Source: an uncultured Bacilli bacterium (GTDB lineage: Bacteria; Bacillota_I; Bacilli_A; RF39; UBA660). From it: DNA of 37,840 nt. The notes under the pieces were generated by a model. It made no database searches. It was not told the origin of the DNA and saw only the letters and a list, made by a program, of their open reading frames with translations. Numbering within the stretch: the first letter of the stretch is position 1; each line of letters opens with the position of its first letter. The position numbers were made by a program, and so were the translations under genes. This document shows positions 16,466 to 24,709 of the stretch, piece by piece. The DNA lies in assembly GCA_910576925.1 (NCBI GenBank), contig CAJTKB010000010.1:1-37840 (forward strand), in the 5' to 3' direction.

Positions 16466-18070
16466 CTATAAATCAAGATTCCATTCAATCCTAATTTCTC
16501 TAGTATTCGTTTCTTTATTTAGTGTTCCAATATATATTCTTTCAATAAATTCATCAACTATTGCTTTATTGAGTTCTTTTATATTTTTATATTTTTTTAG
16601 TATGCTTTCTATATCTACCGAGTTATCTTTCTTAACTTCTACATTATCTAATTCTTGCATTATTTCATATAATCTTATTTGATAACTTTCAACATCTTTA
16701 GAATAATCTTCTCTTAACATTTTAAATTCATCATCATTAAGAATTCCTTTTAATTTATCTTCGTATAGATTTTTAAAATATAATTTCTTTTCATTAAGTT
16801 TCTTTTCAATATTTGCTTTTTCCTTATTAAGATTAGTAAGTTTAGTTTCTTGATTATTATCTTTGTTAATCTCTTTTTTCACTTCTTCTTTTAATCTATC
16901 ATTATTACATTTATCTAATAAATCATTAATAGCATTTAATACGAAGTCTTGTATAATATCTAATCTTATCGATCTATTATTATCGCAAGTGTGATATTTT
17001 TTATTTCCTTTGCACTGTAAATATTCTCGCTTTTCAACGACTCCACCAGCACATTTAATATTACATTGATTTCTCATAAACACTCTACCACATTTTTCGC
17101 AATAAACCTTTTGACTCAATATATGAATTTTTCCATTTTTCATAGGTTTTTCGTGCTTACCTAATCTTCTTTGTACTGAATCCCAAGTTTCCTTATCGAT
17201 TATTGGCTCATGTGTATTCTCTATTCTACACCAATCTTTTTTAGGAACTTTCTTTGATTTATGATTTTTATAACTTATATTAGTTCTTTTTCCTTGTACT
17301 AAATTACCAATATATACTTCATTACGAAGCATTTTGGCAACCGTATCTGTTGTCCACATACCTGTCGTTTCATAATCAAAGTTACAACATACAAAGTTAC
17401 TACCAATAGACTTCTTATAAAGTGATGGTGGTAAAATACCTCGTTCATTTAAAGATTCACAAATCTTATAATAACCTAGTCCACTATTATATTTATCAAA
17501 GATTTCTTTTACAACATAAGCGACATTTTCATCAATAATCAGTTTGTGTTTATCATTAGAGTCTTTAAGATAGCCATAGGGAGCAAAACTTCCCATCCAC
17601 ATTCCATCTTCTCGTTTATTCTTTAACGATCTTCTAATATTATCTGATAAATCCTCCAAATACCACTCATTAACAAGCCCATTTATTTGTCTTTGCTTTT
17701 TATTAGAGTGATTATTAGTATCAGCATTATCAACTATACTTACAAACCTAACTCCCCATTCAACAAACTTGTTATGAAGATATTTTTCTATAACTTCCAT
17801 ATCTCTTGAAAATCTGCTTTGTGTTTTGCATAGAACTATATTTATACGACCACTTTCACAATCTTTAATCATTCTTTCAAAGTCTGGTCTATAAGTTCCT
17901 GCTCCTGAAAAGTCATCATCTGAATAAATATCAATAACTTCCCAATCTTGCTCAATAGCATATTTTAATAGCATACTTTTTTGATTAGCGATTGACTCAC
18001 TATCATCATTTTTGTTTTTCTTGAATCTATCTTCATCAGATAGTCTACAATATACACCTACCTTTTCCAT
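16466..18070 (-). CDS. Large serine recombinase (integrase) of element 2
   Basis: The 534-residue protein has the full domain order. The resolvase domain (about 1-150) carries Ser11 in VGVYCRLSDED and CKTQSRFSRD. The recombinase domain covers about 165-290. A zinc ribbon begins YCEKCG near residue 330 and continues through QCKGNKKYHTC. A Lys/Glu-rich coiled coil follows at about 390-470. It is related to the recombinase at 830-2497 in layout but clearly different in sequence. Its 3' end is only about 57 bases from the element/amidase junction, the usual place for such an integrase. GAGGTG precedes the ATG. Confidence 0.94.
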   Translation of the reverse strand: MEKVGVYCRLSDEDRFKKNKNDDSESIANQKSMLLKYAIEQDWEVIDIYSDDDFSGAGTYRPDFERMIKDCESGRINIVLCKTQSRFSRDMEVIEKYLHNKFVEWGVRFVSIVDNADTNNHSNKKQRQINGLVNEWYLEDLSDNIRRSLKNKREDGMWMGSFAPYGYLKDSNDKHKLIIDENVAYVVKEIFDKYNSGLGYYKICESLNERGILPPSLYKKSIGSNFVCCNFDYETTGMWTTDTVAKMLRNEVYIGNLVQGKRTNISYKNHKSKKVPKKDWCRIENTHEPIIDKETWDSVQRRLGKHEKPMKNGKIHILSQKVYCEKCGRVFMRNQCNIKCAGGVVEKREYLQCKGNKKYHTCDNNRSIRLDIIQDFVLNAINDLLDKCNNDRLKEEVKKEINKDNNQETKLTNLNKEKANIEKKLNEKKLYFKNLYEDKLKGILNDDEFKMLREDYSKDVESYQIRLYEIMQELDNVEVKKDNSVDIESILKKYKNIKELNKAIVDEFIERIYIGTLNKETNTREIRIEWNLDL

Positions 18071-18134
18071 TTGCTACACCTCGGGCTTTCCAGAGTCATA
18101 ACAAATTGATTTATCAAGGCAATTATACTTCATT

Positions 18135-18281
18135 TTAAGAATTATTTAAAGCCACACTCGTACTATTCTCTAAATTCAGTATTACTTTTAACAATTTCTT
18201 TGTAATTATATCTTCCATTTCTTTATCAGTTTTTATTAAATCATTTTTATATTTATAAGTTACATTATATACTACCTCCAT
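18135..18281 (-). CDS. Small recombinase-associated protein (48 aa)
   Basis: The frame starts MEVVYNVTYKYK behind a GGGGGA ribosome binding site and ends NSTSVALNNS. Its core, EMEDIITKKLLKVILNLENS, matches in pattern the core of the 58-residue ORF at 2791-2967, which has the same place upstream of the other recombinase. Short helical protein of unknown function, probably of the recombination module. Confidence 0.55.
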   Translation of the reverse strand: MEVVYNVTYKYKNDLIKTDKEMEDIITKKLLKVILNLENSTSVALNNS

Positions 18282-18346
18282 TTTATTTCCCCCTTTTTTC
18301 ATATTCTATAAATTAGTCCCTCCAATCATATCAAACACATCCTTTC

Positions 18347-18871
18347 TCATTTAAATTCATTTATAAACTCCTCTATTTCCTTTAGTTCTTCTTTAGAACA
18401 TTTTTCACTTTCACATCGTTTTCCATTCCATAACATTACACCATCCGTATCATAATCAATTGTCGGCTCACAATATTTAGAATTAATATTATTTATATTA
18501 TTATTTTTCTTTTTATAATCTTTTCTTTTCTGTTGGTAATTTTTTTCTACCTTATCAGGTAAAATTTTTTCTGATACCTTAGAATTTTCTTCCATTACTA
18601 TTTTAGGATTTATATAAATATGTCTTTCATTTTTAACATATTCAATATGAATAAATCCTAGTTTCTTTAATTTTGATAAAGAATTTGAGATTGTTTTAGT
18701 ACCTACATTTAACTCTTTAGAGAAATAATCATTACAAGCGTAACAATATTCCTTATTGTTTGATAGTGAGTTAATTACACCCAACACCAGTTTGTCTGTT
18801 GAAGAACACTCTGGGTTACTTAATATTATTCTTGGAACAGCTGTAAAATACCTTATGAAAGACAAGAGCAT
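18347..18871 (-). CDS. Helix-turn-helix (winged-helix) protein
   Basis: I choose the ATG at 18,871 (MLLSFIRYFTAVPRIIL), which follows AAGGAAAGG, over a TTG further up; this gives 174 residues. Residues 14-90 read PRIILSNPECSSTDKLVLG, then NDYFSKELNVGTKTISNSLSKLKKLGFI and a wing strand. This is the winged-helix fold of replication-initiator-like or regulator proteins common on Gram-positive integrative elements. The C-terminal half is Lys/Asn-rich and probably disordered. It lies between the recombinase module and the divergent control region, so it is probably a regulator or replication factor of element 2. Confidence 0.65.
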   Translation of the reverse strand: MLLSFIRYFTAVPRIILSNPECSSTDKLVLGVINSLSNNKEYCYACNDYFSKELNVGTKTISNSLSKLKKLGFIHIEYVKNERHIYINPKIVMEENSKVSEKILPDKVEKNYQQKRKDYKKKNNNINNINSKYCEPTIDYDTDGVMLWNGKRCESEKCSKEELKEIEEFINEFK

Positions 18872-18979
18872 TCCTTTCCTTAAATATATAGTTTTTTGGG
18901 TAATCAACCTATTTGGGTTAAAATTATAGGTACTAACATAAGCCTCCCATATCTTACTGTACCTTAATTCACAAGTGTT

Positions 18980-19243
18980 TTAACAATCTTGTAAATGGAT
19001 TTGATACATTCCTGTATCGTATTCTTTAAATATTAGATACTTGAGTTTCTCTAACTTCTCGAGATTTCTTTTTAATCCTTGATTAGTTATTTTAACAACT
19101 TGTTGTATTTCTCCAACATTTAGATCTGTAACAATTCTTTCATAACCTTTGGCAAATATATATTCATATATAATTTTACACTCAGGTTTTATTCTTTTAT
19201 CTTTAAGAATCTTTTCAGGTATTTCTAATCTTTTTACTTTCAT
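18980..19243 (-). CDS. Small winged-helix DNA-binding protein (87 aa)
   Basis: It begins MKVKRLEIPEKILKDKRI and contains PECKIIYEYIFAKG, then VTDLNVGEIQQVVKITNQGLKRNLEKLEKLKYL, a helix-turn-helix, then a short wing. A GGAGGAAA site precedes the ATG and a near-perfect promoter (19,311-19,339) drives it. It is divergent from the Xre-type gene, as in phage-like lysogeny switches, and so probably acts as an early regulator of element 2. Confidence 0.65.
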   Translation of the reverse strand: MKVKRLEIPEKILKDKRIKPECKIIYEYIFAKGYERIVTDLNVGEIQQVVKITNQGLKRNLEKLEKLKYLIFKEYDTGMYQIHLQDC

Positions 19244-19287
19244 CAGTTTCCTCCTTTCTTTTAATTGATTAACAATTTAAAACTTAA

Positions 19288-19305
19288 TGTTAATTTTTGG
19301 TAACA
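19288..19305. promoter_or_regulatory. Operator-like dyad TGTTA-N8-TAACA
   Basis: TGTTA (19,288-19,292) and TAACA (19,301-19,305) form a dyad downstream of the minus-strand promoter. Their half-site resembles the AACA/TGTT arms of the palindrome at 19,380-19,393, suggesting one repressor with several sites. Confidence 0.35.
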
Positions 19306-19310
19306 CATAC

Positions 19311-19339
19311 AATATACTTGATAATTACGATATTGTCAA
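19311..19339 (-). promoter_or_regulatory. Promoter of the 87-aa winged-helix gene
   Basis: On the minus strand a perfect TTGACA (19,339-19,334) and TATATT (19,316-19,311) are 17 bases apart. This is the best promoter match in element 2. Confidence 0.8.
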
Positions 19340-19354
19340 CACTTTTAGTAACAA

Positions 19355-19370
19355 AACAATCACTATTGTT
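19355..19370. promoter_or_regulatory. Operator-like inverted repeat AACAAT-N4-ATTGTT
   Basis: Six-base perfect arms with a CACT loop lie between the two divergent promoters, touching the -35 of the plus-strand one. It is a likely binding site for the Xre-type protein. Confidence 0.45.
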
Positions 19371-19397
19371 GATTTTAGTTAACATATATGTTATTAT
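19369..19397 (+). promoter_or_regulatory. Promoter of the Xre-type gene with an operator in the spacer
   Basis: TTGATT (19,369-19,374) and TATTAT (19,392-19,397) are 17 bases apart. A perfect 14-bp palindrome TAACATATATGTTA (19,380-19,393) fills the spacer, which points to self-repression. Confidence 0.7.
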
Positions 19398-19418
19398 TAG
19401 TTTGTGAGGTGTATTATT

Positions 19419-19934
19419 ATGCAAGAAAAAAAGATTGGTGTTGAAATCGCCAATGCTAGAGAAAAGGCAGGTTTATCTCAAAGACAACTTGCAAAAGTAG
19501 CAAACATAAGTAATGCTGAATTATCTAAAATTGAATCTGGCGAAAGAGAAGTACCAAACCCCAAAACATTAAGAAAGATTAGTAAATACATAGACTTAAA
19601 TTATAATGACATGATGTATATGATTGGTTTAGGTATGAAAGTATCACCACTTAACCCTTTTATCAAGAATTATTATAGTGATTTAAAAGGTAGTGAATTA
19701 AACGATGCATGGTTTAATACTAATACTGCTATTAAAAACAATGAAGTAATTATTAAATCACTTGAAACACAAGTAACAGATGAAAAAATGAGTAATGAAG
19801 ATAAGGATGTATTATTAGAAACAATCGAAGATTTAAAGTATCAAAATAATACTAATCTTGAAATATTAAAACTCATTGACAGTCTAAGATACGAGGAGGA
19901 GAGAAAAAATGCGAAGAATAAAAAGATATCTTAA
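19419..19934 (+). CDS. Xre-family transcriptional regulator
   Basis: I choose the ATG at 19,419 (MQEKKIGVEIANAREKAG), which has GAGGTG at good spacing, rather than an in-frame GTG at 19,404. The 171-residue protein has a helix-turn-helix at about 5-60 (GLSQRQLAKVANISNAELSKIE). The C-terminal half is helical, with a probable coiled coil at 105-160. It is divergent from the winged-helix gene and has palindromic sites in its own promoter. It is likely the repressor that keeps element 2 quiet. Its end overlaps the next gene by 26 bases. Confidence 0.85.
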   Translation: MQEKKIGVEIANAREKAGLSQRQLAKVANISNAELSKIESGEREVPNPKTLRKISKYIDLNYNDMMYMIGLGMKVSPLNPFIKNYYSDLKGSELNDAWFNTNTAIKNNEVIIKSLETQVTDEKMSNEDKDVLLETIEDLKYQNNTNLEILKLIDSLRYEEERKNAKNKKIS

Positions 19935-20343
19935 TAAAATGCAAGCAATATCACTTATACTAGCAACAATAGTAATCATTGTTATACCAATTACTCATAA
20001 TACTAAATTAGTAAGTATAGGTTGGTTTCTACTTGGGTGTAATGCTTTCGGTTGTGGTATGTTTACAAAAAAATGGGGATTAGATGGCATAACTTGGTTT
20101 AGAAGAAATGATAAAGATTATAAAAAGAATCTTACGAGAAAATATAGTGATCTACTATTCTATATAATTGGAGCATTTGGAATGTTCTTATGTATCGTTA
20201 CTTTATTTGAAAATACATTTAAAGAAAATTATATAGCCTTATTAATTGGTTATATAATTTCAATCATCGTATTAGTTGTTATATTCAGTATGACCGACAG
20301 AGTTAGTAAACAAATTGAACAATTAATACCAAACAAAAAATAA
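19909..20343 (+). CDS. Membrane protein of unknown function (144 aa)
   Basis: Hydrophobic segments at about 11-27 (ISLILATIVIIVIP), 35-50, 84-104 (LLFYIIGAFGMFLCIVTLF) and 108-128 (YIALLIGYIISIIVLVVIF) suggest four membrane helices with a basic loop between the second and third. The gene overlaps the Xre-type gene by 26 bases and uses the GGAGGAGAG inside it, so both are made together. No family recognised. Pairing with the repressor suggests a signalling, immunity or exclusion function, which is a guess. Confidence 0.6.
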   Translation: MRRIKRYLNKMQAISLILATIVIIVIPITHNTKLVSIGWFLLGCNAFGCGMFTKKWGLDGITWFRRNDKDYKKNLTRKYSDLLFYIIGAFGMFLCIVTLFENTFKENYIALLIGYIISIIVLVVIFSMTDRVSKQIEQLIPNKK

Positions 20344-20373
20344 TCTAATGCAAGTGCATTAGATTATTTTTTT
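20341..20373 (+). terminator. Intrinsic terminator of the Xre-type/membrane protein operon
   Basis: Perfect 12-base arms, TAATCTAATGCA and its complement TGCATTAGATTA (20,341-20,366), are followed by seven T. The stop codon forms the first bases of the stem. Confidence 0.85.
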
Positions 20374-20377
20374 ATAT

Positions 20378-20639
20378 AGAATGCGAGGCACGTTTTGTCA
20401 GCTATGCTGATGAAAGTGGCGATAGCATTCTTTCTTTTTTATGTAAACGAAAGTTGCATAAAAAAAGTAATACCCTCGCTTACGATAGTTTGCATTGGTA
20501 TTACTTAAAAAAGGTTTCAAAAGGGAATTTCCCTTTGCACACTGATATTGGTTGCCAATATCATAGTGTGTTACTATTTCGGTTGAAATAGTCTATTTGC
20601 GAAAATCCATTAGTTGCAAAACTTCTTTTGGATTTTCGC
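20378..20639 (+). other. oriT: Hairpin-rich origin of transfer (oriT) with MobV-type nick sequence
   Basis: At least six inverted repeats follow one another: AGAATGC/GCATTCT (20,378-20,431), AAGTAATACC/GGTATTACTT (20,465-20,506), AAAGGGAA/TTCCCTTT (20,520-20,536), a long stem at 20,538-20,570, ACTATTTC/GAAATAGT (20,573-20,592) and GCGAAAATCCA/TGGATTTTCGC (20,599-20,639). The long stem pairs CACACT with AGTGTG and GATATTGG with CCAATATC. TAGTGTG ends at 20,570 and is followed by TTA. This is the nick sequence TAGTGTG/TTA I know from pMV158-type (MobV) oriT sites, where a hairpin also lies directly 5' of the nick. The same element encodes a MobV relaxase. The predicted nick is between 20,570 and 20,571 on the plus strand. 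No gene lies in this stretch. Confidence 0.75.
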
Positions 20640-20642
20640 CTT

Positions 20643-22328
20643 TTATTTTTCTAGATTTGTTTTATCAGGAACATTATTCTTACAATTTGGACAATAACAT
20701 CTATTTAAGGCATGATCAGCTCTTATTTTCCAAATATAATTACATTTTAAACAACCAAGCTCTGCATTAGATTTTGAACCATAATATTTAAGAACAGCTA
20801 TTGTTCCATTAGATTTAATAAATATTTTTTCACTAAATCTTTTGCCATAATCATTTTTTTCTTTTTCTCTAACCATTACTTTCTTTTCAACAGATGAAAC
20901 AATTGTATTTGGAAAGCAAAAAGGACATACTGGATTATCAAGTATTTTTTTATAATTCGAATTCCATTCATGATTACATTTAATACACTTTAATTGTACA
21001 GGATATGAAGAGTTAATATATTCTAATACAATTAGGTCTTTATTAGGAATCTTTCTACTAAATTCCTTTGTGTTTTTTTTGATTTTATCTTTTCTTTTAT
21101 ACTCGTTGAAATCAAATTCATCAACAAATTCAACTTTAGTTATAATAAATTCAGATTTATCCCAATTTATGTGGAGTACATAAGTTGGTCTATTTTTAGA
21201 TTCATAAAATAATTGTAATTTGATTTTTTCAAAATCTAAATGGTGATTAGTCTTTATTTCTAATACCACTTCTTCATTAGATAAATCACACTTTGAAAAT
21301 ACATTGGTCTTTTGATCAATAACAAGTTCTTGTGAATATATTTTCTTATTTTTAAAAATTTTATTTCTAATATATTCTACCAAAGGCTCTATTTGTTTTT
21401 GTAATTGTTTTGTTGTTTTATTTACAGATTCTATATATTTATCGTTATCTTTATTTAAAGATTTAATTGTACCATCTTTATTGAAAGAAATAGGAATTTC
21501 ATTAAAAACTGATGGCAATTTACCAATATAAGTTAAATTAAGTTTATTTTTAAGTTCAAATTCTAATGAATTTATTTTTTCAACATCAAGCATAGTGTTA
21601 ATTAAATGTTCAATGCTTATTCCACTAACATTAGTTTCAAATCTTGTTATTTTTCTTTTATTTAATTCAAATTTTCTAATATTTTTAGTTTTAATATATA
21701 CTTTTGGAATATCTCTATAATATTTAAAATTGTTATACCCCTGCAAGTAACTTACTGGAACAATATATTTATCATTTAGTTCAAACACATTATTTCCAGT
21801 AACAAGTAAGAATTTGCTATATATTTTTTTAAATAACTCCCATTCAAGTAAACAATCATTATGCCCTGAATGAACATCTCGAACATTATCTATACCATAT
21901 ATTTTACATAAGTTGTCTTTAGTAACATTCCCAGAGGAAAATCCACTTGAAATTATTTGATGTTTAAAATTATAAAAATTTAATTTATCAAATCCCTTTA
22001 AATTATGTTTTTTACAATATGCCTTAATAAAAGTTTTATCAATGCTTCCATAAGTTAAAATTGTCCTATCATAAAGGCTAAATTCTTTAATTAAATCATC
22101 GAATTCGTCTTGTTCAATTGGTTTTTTATTTTCCAACATATCTTCCGTAATGCCATTAATAGATGTTGTATATACAAAAGAATTTAATTCTAATGGTAAA
22201 AATCTATCATAGGTTTTATTTATATTTGGATCATATATAGAAATTGATAATAAATCACATTCGGTTGAATTTAGTCCATTAGTTTCAACATCTAATACAA
22301 CAAACTTTTTTTCTATATAATCTTCCAT
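20643..22328 (-). CDS. Fusion of DEDDh exonuclease, PD-(D/E)XK-like nuclease and two zinc ribbons
   Basis: I choose the ATG at 22,328, which follows AGGGGTGG at good spacing, rather than a GTG 9 bases up; this gives 561 residues. The N-domain (about 5-175) is a DnaQ-like 3'-5' exonuclease: DVETNG with D13 and E15, D97 in YGSIDKTF, and HSGHND with H153 and D158, a full DEDDh set. Residues about 300-400 look like a RecB-type PD-(D/E)XK fold, with D348 in FSKCDL, LEIKT (E357, K359) and the downstream QLFYES. Two zinc ribbons follow: C448xxC451..W..C468xxC471 and C526xxC529..W..C546xxC549, like those attached to some Vsr-like and homing endonucleases. It lies between relaxase and oriT but after a terminator. 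It may be cargo (defence, or attack on rival DNA) or act in DNA transfer. Confidence 0.7.
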   Translation of the reverse strand: MEDYIEKKFVVLDVETNGLNSTECDLLSISIYDPNINKTYDRFLPLELNSFVYTTSINGITEDMLENKKPIEQDEFDDLIKEFSLYDRTILTYGSIDKTFIKAYCKKHNLKGFDKLNFYNFKHQIISSGFSSGNVTKDNLCKIYGIDNVRDVHSGHNDCLLEWELFKKIYSKFLLVTGNNVFELNDKYIVPVSYLQGYNNFKYYRDIPKVYIKTKNIRKFELNKRKITRFETNVSGISIEHLINTMLDVEKINSLEFELKNKLNLTYIGKLPSVFNEIPISFNKDGTIKSLNKDNDKYIESVNKTTKQLQKQIEPLVEYIRNKIFKNKKIYSQELVIDQKTNVFSKCDLSNEEVVLEIKTNHHLDFEKIKLQLFYESKNRPTYVLHINWDKSEFIITKVEFVDEFDFNEYKRKDKIKKNTKEFSRKIPNKDLIVLEYINSSYPVQLKCIKCNHEWNSNYKKILDNPVCPFCFPNTIVSSVEKKVMVREKEKNDYGKRFSEKIFIKSNGTIAVLKYYGSKSNAELGCLKCNYIWKIRADHALNRCYCPNCKNNVPDKTNLEK

Positions 22329-22421
22329 TAATTCCACCCCTAAACTTACTATTTCTGCTCAATTTATTACACCAATTATAACACTTTTAAAGCAATTAAT
22401 ATATATATTTTCACAATAGAA

Positions 22422-22457
22422 AAGTGAGAATATACTAAACACTAGCATATCTCACTT
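22422..22457 (-). terminator. Intrinsic terminator after the relaxase gene
   Basis: On the minus strand AAGTGAGA and its complement TCTCACTT, with an inner TAT/ATA extension, form a stem around a loop of about 13 bases. A T-rich tail follows. It separates the relaxase from the nuclease fusion gene. Confidence 0.6.
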
Positions 22458-22465
22458 AAATTTTA

Positions 22466-23746
22466 TTACATTGATATTTCATAATCATCCTTACTTTTTT
22501 TGGAATGCTTAGAAGTTTTTAAATAACCTGGAACTTCTGCATAATCAAATAACTCATCTTCCTTTTCAGTTTGTTTAGCAATATTATATACATCATTAGA
22601 GTTAAAATATTTATTATCATAATATAATTTAACTTCCTCGACAACCTCTTCTTGAATTTCTTTATTTCCTATCTTTAACAAGTTTCTAAAAAATTCTTTA
22701 ACTTTGTTTAAAATATAACTAATAATTGATTTAAGAGAATGATTTACTTCTATAAGTTCTTGATTTCTACTTTTCAATTTACTAATTTCTTTTGCCATAC
22801 TTTTATTTTCATTCTCTAACGTCTGATGACTTTTAGTGAATGTTTGTACTTCATTAAATAGTTCATCAATCTTAGGTTGAAATTCTATTGCTTTTTTAGT
22901 TTCTTTAATTACATTACTCATACTATCAAAAGTATCTTTTCTTACCTTAACATATTCTTTATCAATTAAGGTATTTTTGGTAGTTTTCATTTTCTCTTCA
23001 AAGGTTTGCATAGCATTATCAAGGTTCTTATTGATAGTTTCTACCTTATTTTCATAATATCTCGTAGTTTTTTTAAACTCTCTTACTCTTTGATGTTTAA
23101 CACCACTTCCTTTAATTCCACGTTCTAAATCAAATCCTTTAGAAGTTAATCTCTCATGATATTTGTCTTGTAATTGTGATAAATGCATTTTATCTTTGAT
23201 ATATTGCTTTTTAGAGATAGTGTATCTTTCGGTATTAGTTCTTTTATCTAACTTTTTAACAAGTGGTACAACAACACAATGAATGTGTGGTGTTGCTTCA
23301 TCTAAATGAATTGTAGCATGTAACACCTGTTCTTTTTTATAGCCTAAATCATTATAAACGAATTCCATACAAGTATTAGCCCATAACATAATATCATCTT
23401 TCGACATGCCTTCAAAAAATTTATTTGTAGCAGTAAACAGTAATTCGTCAGCAACTACATTTTTAGATTTATTTAACATTTGATTAAATGACTTTTGTCT
23501 TTCAGTACGTTCTGTTTTCATTCGTTCTTCATGTTCTTTTCTATAATCTTGTGTTAAGTTATAAAAACCCTTAACATATTTTTCTGTTAAGGGTACAAGT
23601 TCAATATTATCTTTACTTAATTCTATCTTTATATTTGGATTAGAATTATAAGCATTTTTTTCTCTTTTATTATGTGATCCTATTTGTGCTAAATCATTTA
23701 AGGTATAAATAGGTTCACTTCTAAAAATTGCATAGTTTAAATTCAT
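22466..23746 (-). CDS. mob: MobV-family relaxase (Mob/Pre)
   Basis: The 426-residue protein starts MNLNYAIFRSEPIYTLNDLA and has His25 in SHNKRE, in the region of the MobM catalytic His. The metal-binding motif HLDEATPHIH follows (147-156, with H147, D149, E150, H154 and H156). Residues about 225-345 form a long coiled coil. The catalytic N-domain and helical C-domain match MobV proteins such as MobM and Pre in layout and length. It would nick oriT and lead the strand to a recipient, helped by another element's mating machinery. GAGGTAG precedes the ATG. It lies 40 bases after the membrane protein gene, so the two may share a transcript. Confidence 0.93.
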   Translation of the reverse strand: MNLNYAIFRSEPIYTLNDLAQIGSHNKREKNAYNSNPNIKIELSKDNIELVPLTEKYVKGFYNLTQDYRKEHEERMKTERTERQKSFNQMLNKSKNVVADELLFTATNKFFEGMSKDDIMLWANTCMEFVYNDLGYKKEQVLHATIHLDEATPHIHCVVVPLVKKLDKRTNTERYTISKKQYIKDKMHLSQLQDKYHERLTSKGFDLERGIKGSGVKHQRVREFKKTTRYYENKVETINKNLDNAMQTFEEKMKTTKNTLIDKEYVKVRKDTFDSMSNVIKETKKAIEFQPKIDELFNEVQTFTKSHQTLENENKSMAKEISKLKSRNQELIEVNHSLKSIISYILNKVKEFFRNLLKIGNKEIQEEVVEEVKLYYDNKYFNSNDVYNIAKQTEKEDELFDYAEVPGYLKTSKHSKKSKDDYEISM

Positions 23747-23786
23747 TTATCTACCTCACTTTCTTATATAATTAAAAACAATCATT

Positions 23787-24629
23787 TTATTGATTGTCAT
23801 CGATTAATTTATTATCATTTATTGTCGAATTAGTATTTATTACATTATAAATACCTCTTTTACCCTTTGAAATCCATAGTTTATATAGCATTTCAGTTTT
23901 TACATCCGAAAAGCTATAAATATTTAATTGAAAAATAAAGCATAAATTAACTTTATTCTTCATCATCGAATCGAAACATTTATTTGGTTCACAATAAATT
24001 TTAAGTTGCATATAAAACTCATTATTAGATGTCCAATTTAAATGAACGTCTTTAATTGGATCAATATATAGTTCTAGTGGTATTGGACTATTAGATCCAT
24101 CATCCCAAAACAAGCCTCCCTCGTCAGGATCTTGCACACACATAAAATGTTCTAGTTCTACTTTTTTTATATGATTCCGCTCAGAAGAATTAACAAAGAA
24201 AAGTTTTATTAGATACTCATTTAATTCTTCAACATTATTTTCATATTTTTCAATTAAAATATTTGCACCATAGTCTAATTTATGTTGAGCAGACCAAGTG
24301 ATTTTTGAATCATTATTATGCTTAACTGATGCTTCAAATTTGTTTTGTAGTTGTACAAAGTCAGTTGACTCTAATAAATCTTTTTTTAATAATTTTTCAC
24401 TTATATTATTTGATTTTTTAGTTTGCCAAATAGACACAACACCCAAAATTATAGTACCGCTAAAAGACAAAATTCCAGCATAAAAGTTTAAAGCATCACC
24501 TGCTGACCACTCACTTTCTAACCACCAAATATTAAAATCATATTTAAATAATATATTAATAATTAATGGAACAAATATTATAGTTAAAACTATAAAAGTT
24601 ATTAACAAAAGTTTTAAAAACTTTTTCAT
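23787..24629 (-). CDS. Membrane protein of unknown function (280 aa)
   Basis: I choose the ATG at 24,629 (MKKFLKLLLITF), which has GAGGTGG 6 bases upstream, over an ATG at 24,650 that lies before that site. There are two membrane helices (about 5-25 and 46-68, the latter in FYAGILSFSGTIILGVVSIW), with W-rich sequence between them. The large remainder is soluble, probably cytosolic, starting KSNNISEKLLKKD. TATAAT on the minus strand (24,656-24,651) is a likely -10. No family assigned. It is the first gene inside element 2 at this end and lies upstream of the relaxase. Confidence 0.65.
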   Translation of the reverse strand: MKKFLKLLLITFIVLTIIFVPLIINILFKYDFNIWWLESEWSAGDALNFYAGILSFSGTIILGVVSIWQTKKSNNISEKLLKKDLLESTDFVQLQNKFEASVKHNNDSKITWSAQHKLDYGANILIEKYENNVEELNEYLIKLFFVNSSERNHIKKVELEHFMCVQDPDEGGLFWDDGSNSPIPLELYIDPIKDVHLNWTSNNEFYMQLKIYCEPNKCFDSMMKNKVNLCFIFQLNIYSFSDVKTEMLYKLWISKGKRGIYNVINTNSTINDNKLIDDNQ

Positions 24630-24661
24630 TGAATACCACCTCATACTCATATTATACCATC

Positions 24662-24689
24662 AAAAAAGATACTTTTCACAAAGTACCTT
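24662..24689 (-). terminator. Intrinsic terminator inside the end of element 2
   Basis: AAGGTACTTT and AAAGTATCTT form a 10-bp stem with two G-U or mismatched positions, followed by six T on the minus strand. It would stop transcription entering the element from the broken amidase gene. Confidence 0.6.
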
Positions 24690-24709
24690 GATAAACCATT
24701 TGCTATTCC

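Noticed and set aside
20378..20639. CRISPR array
   Set aside because: The repeats are inverted and all different, with no regular direct repeat and spacer pattern, and no cas genes are near.
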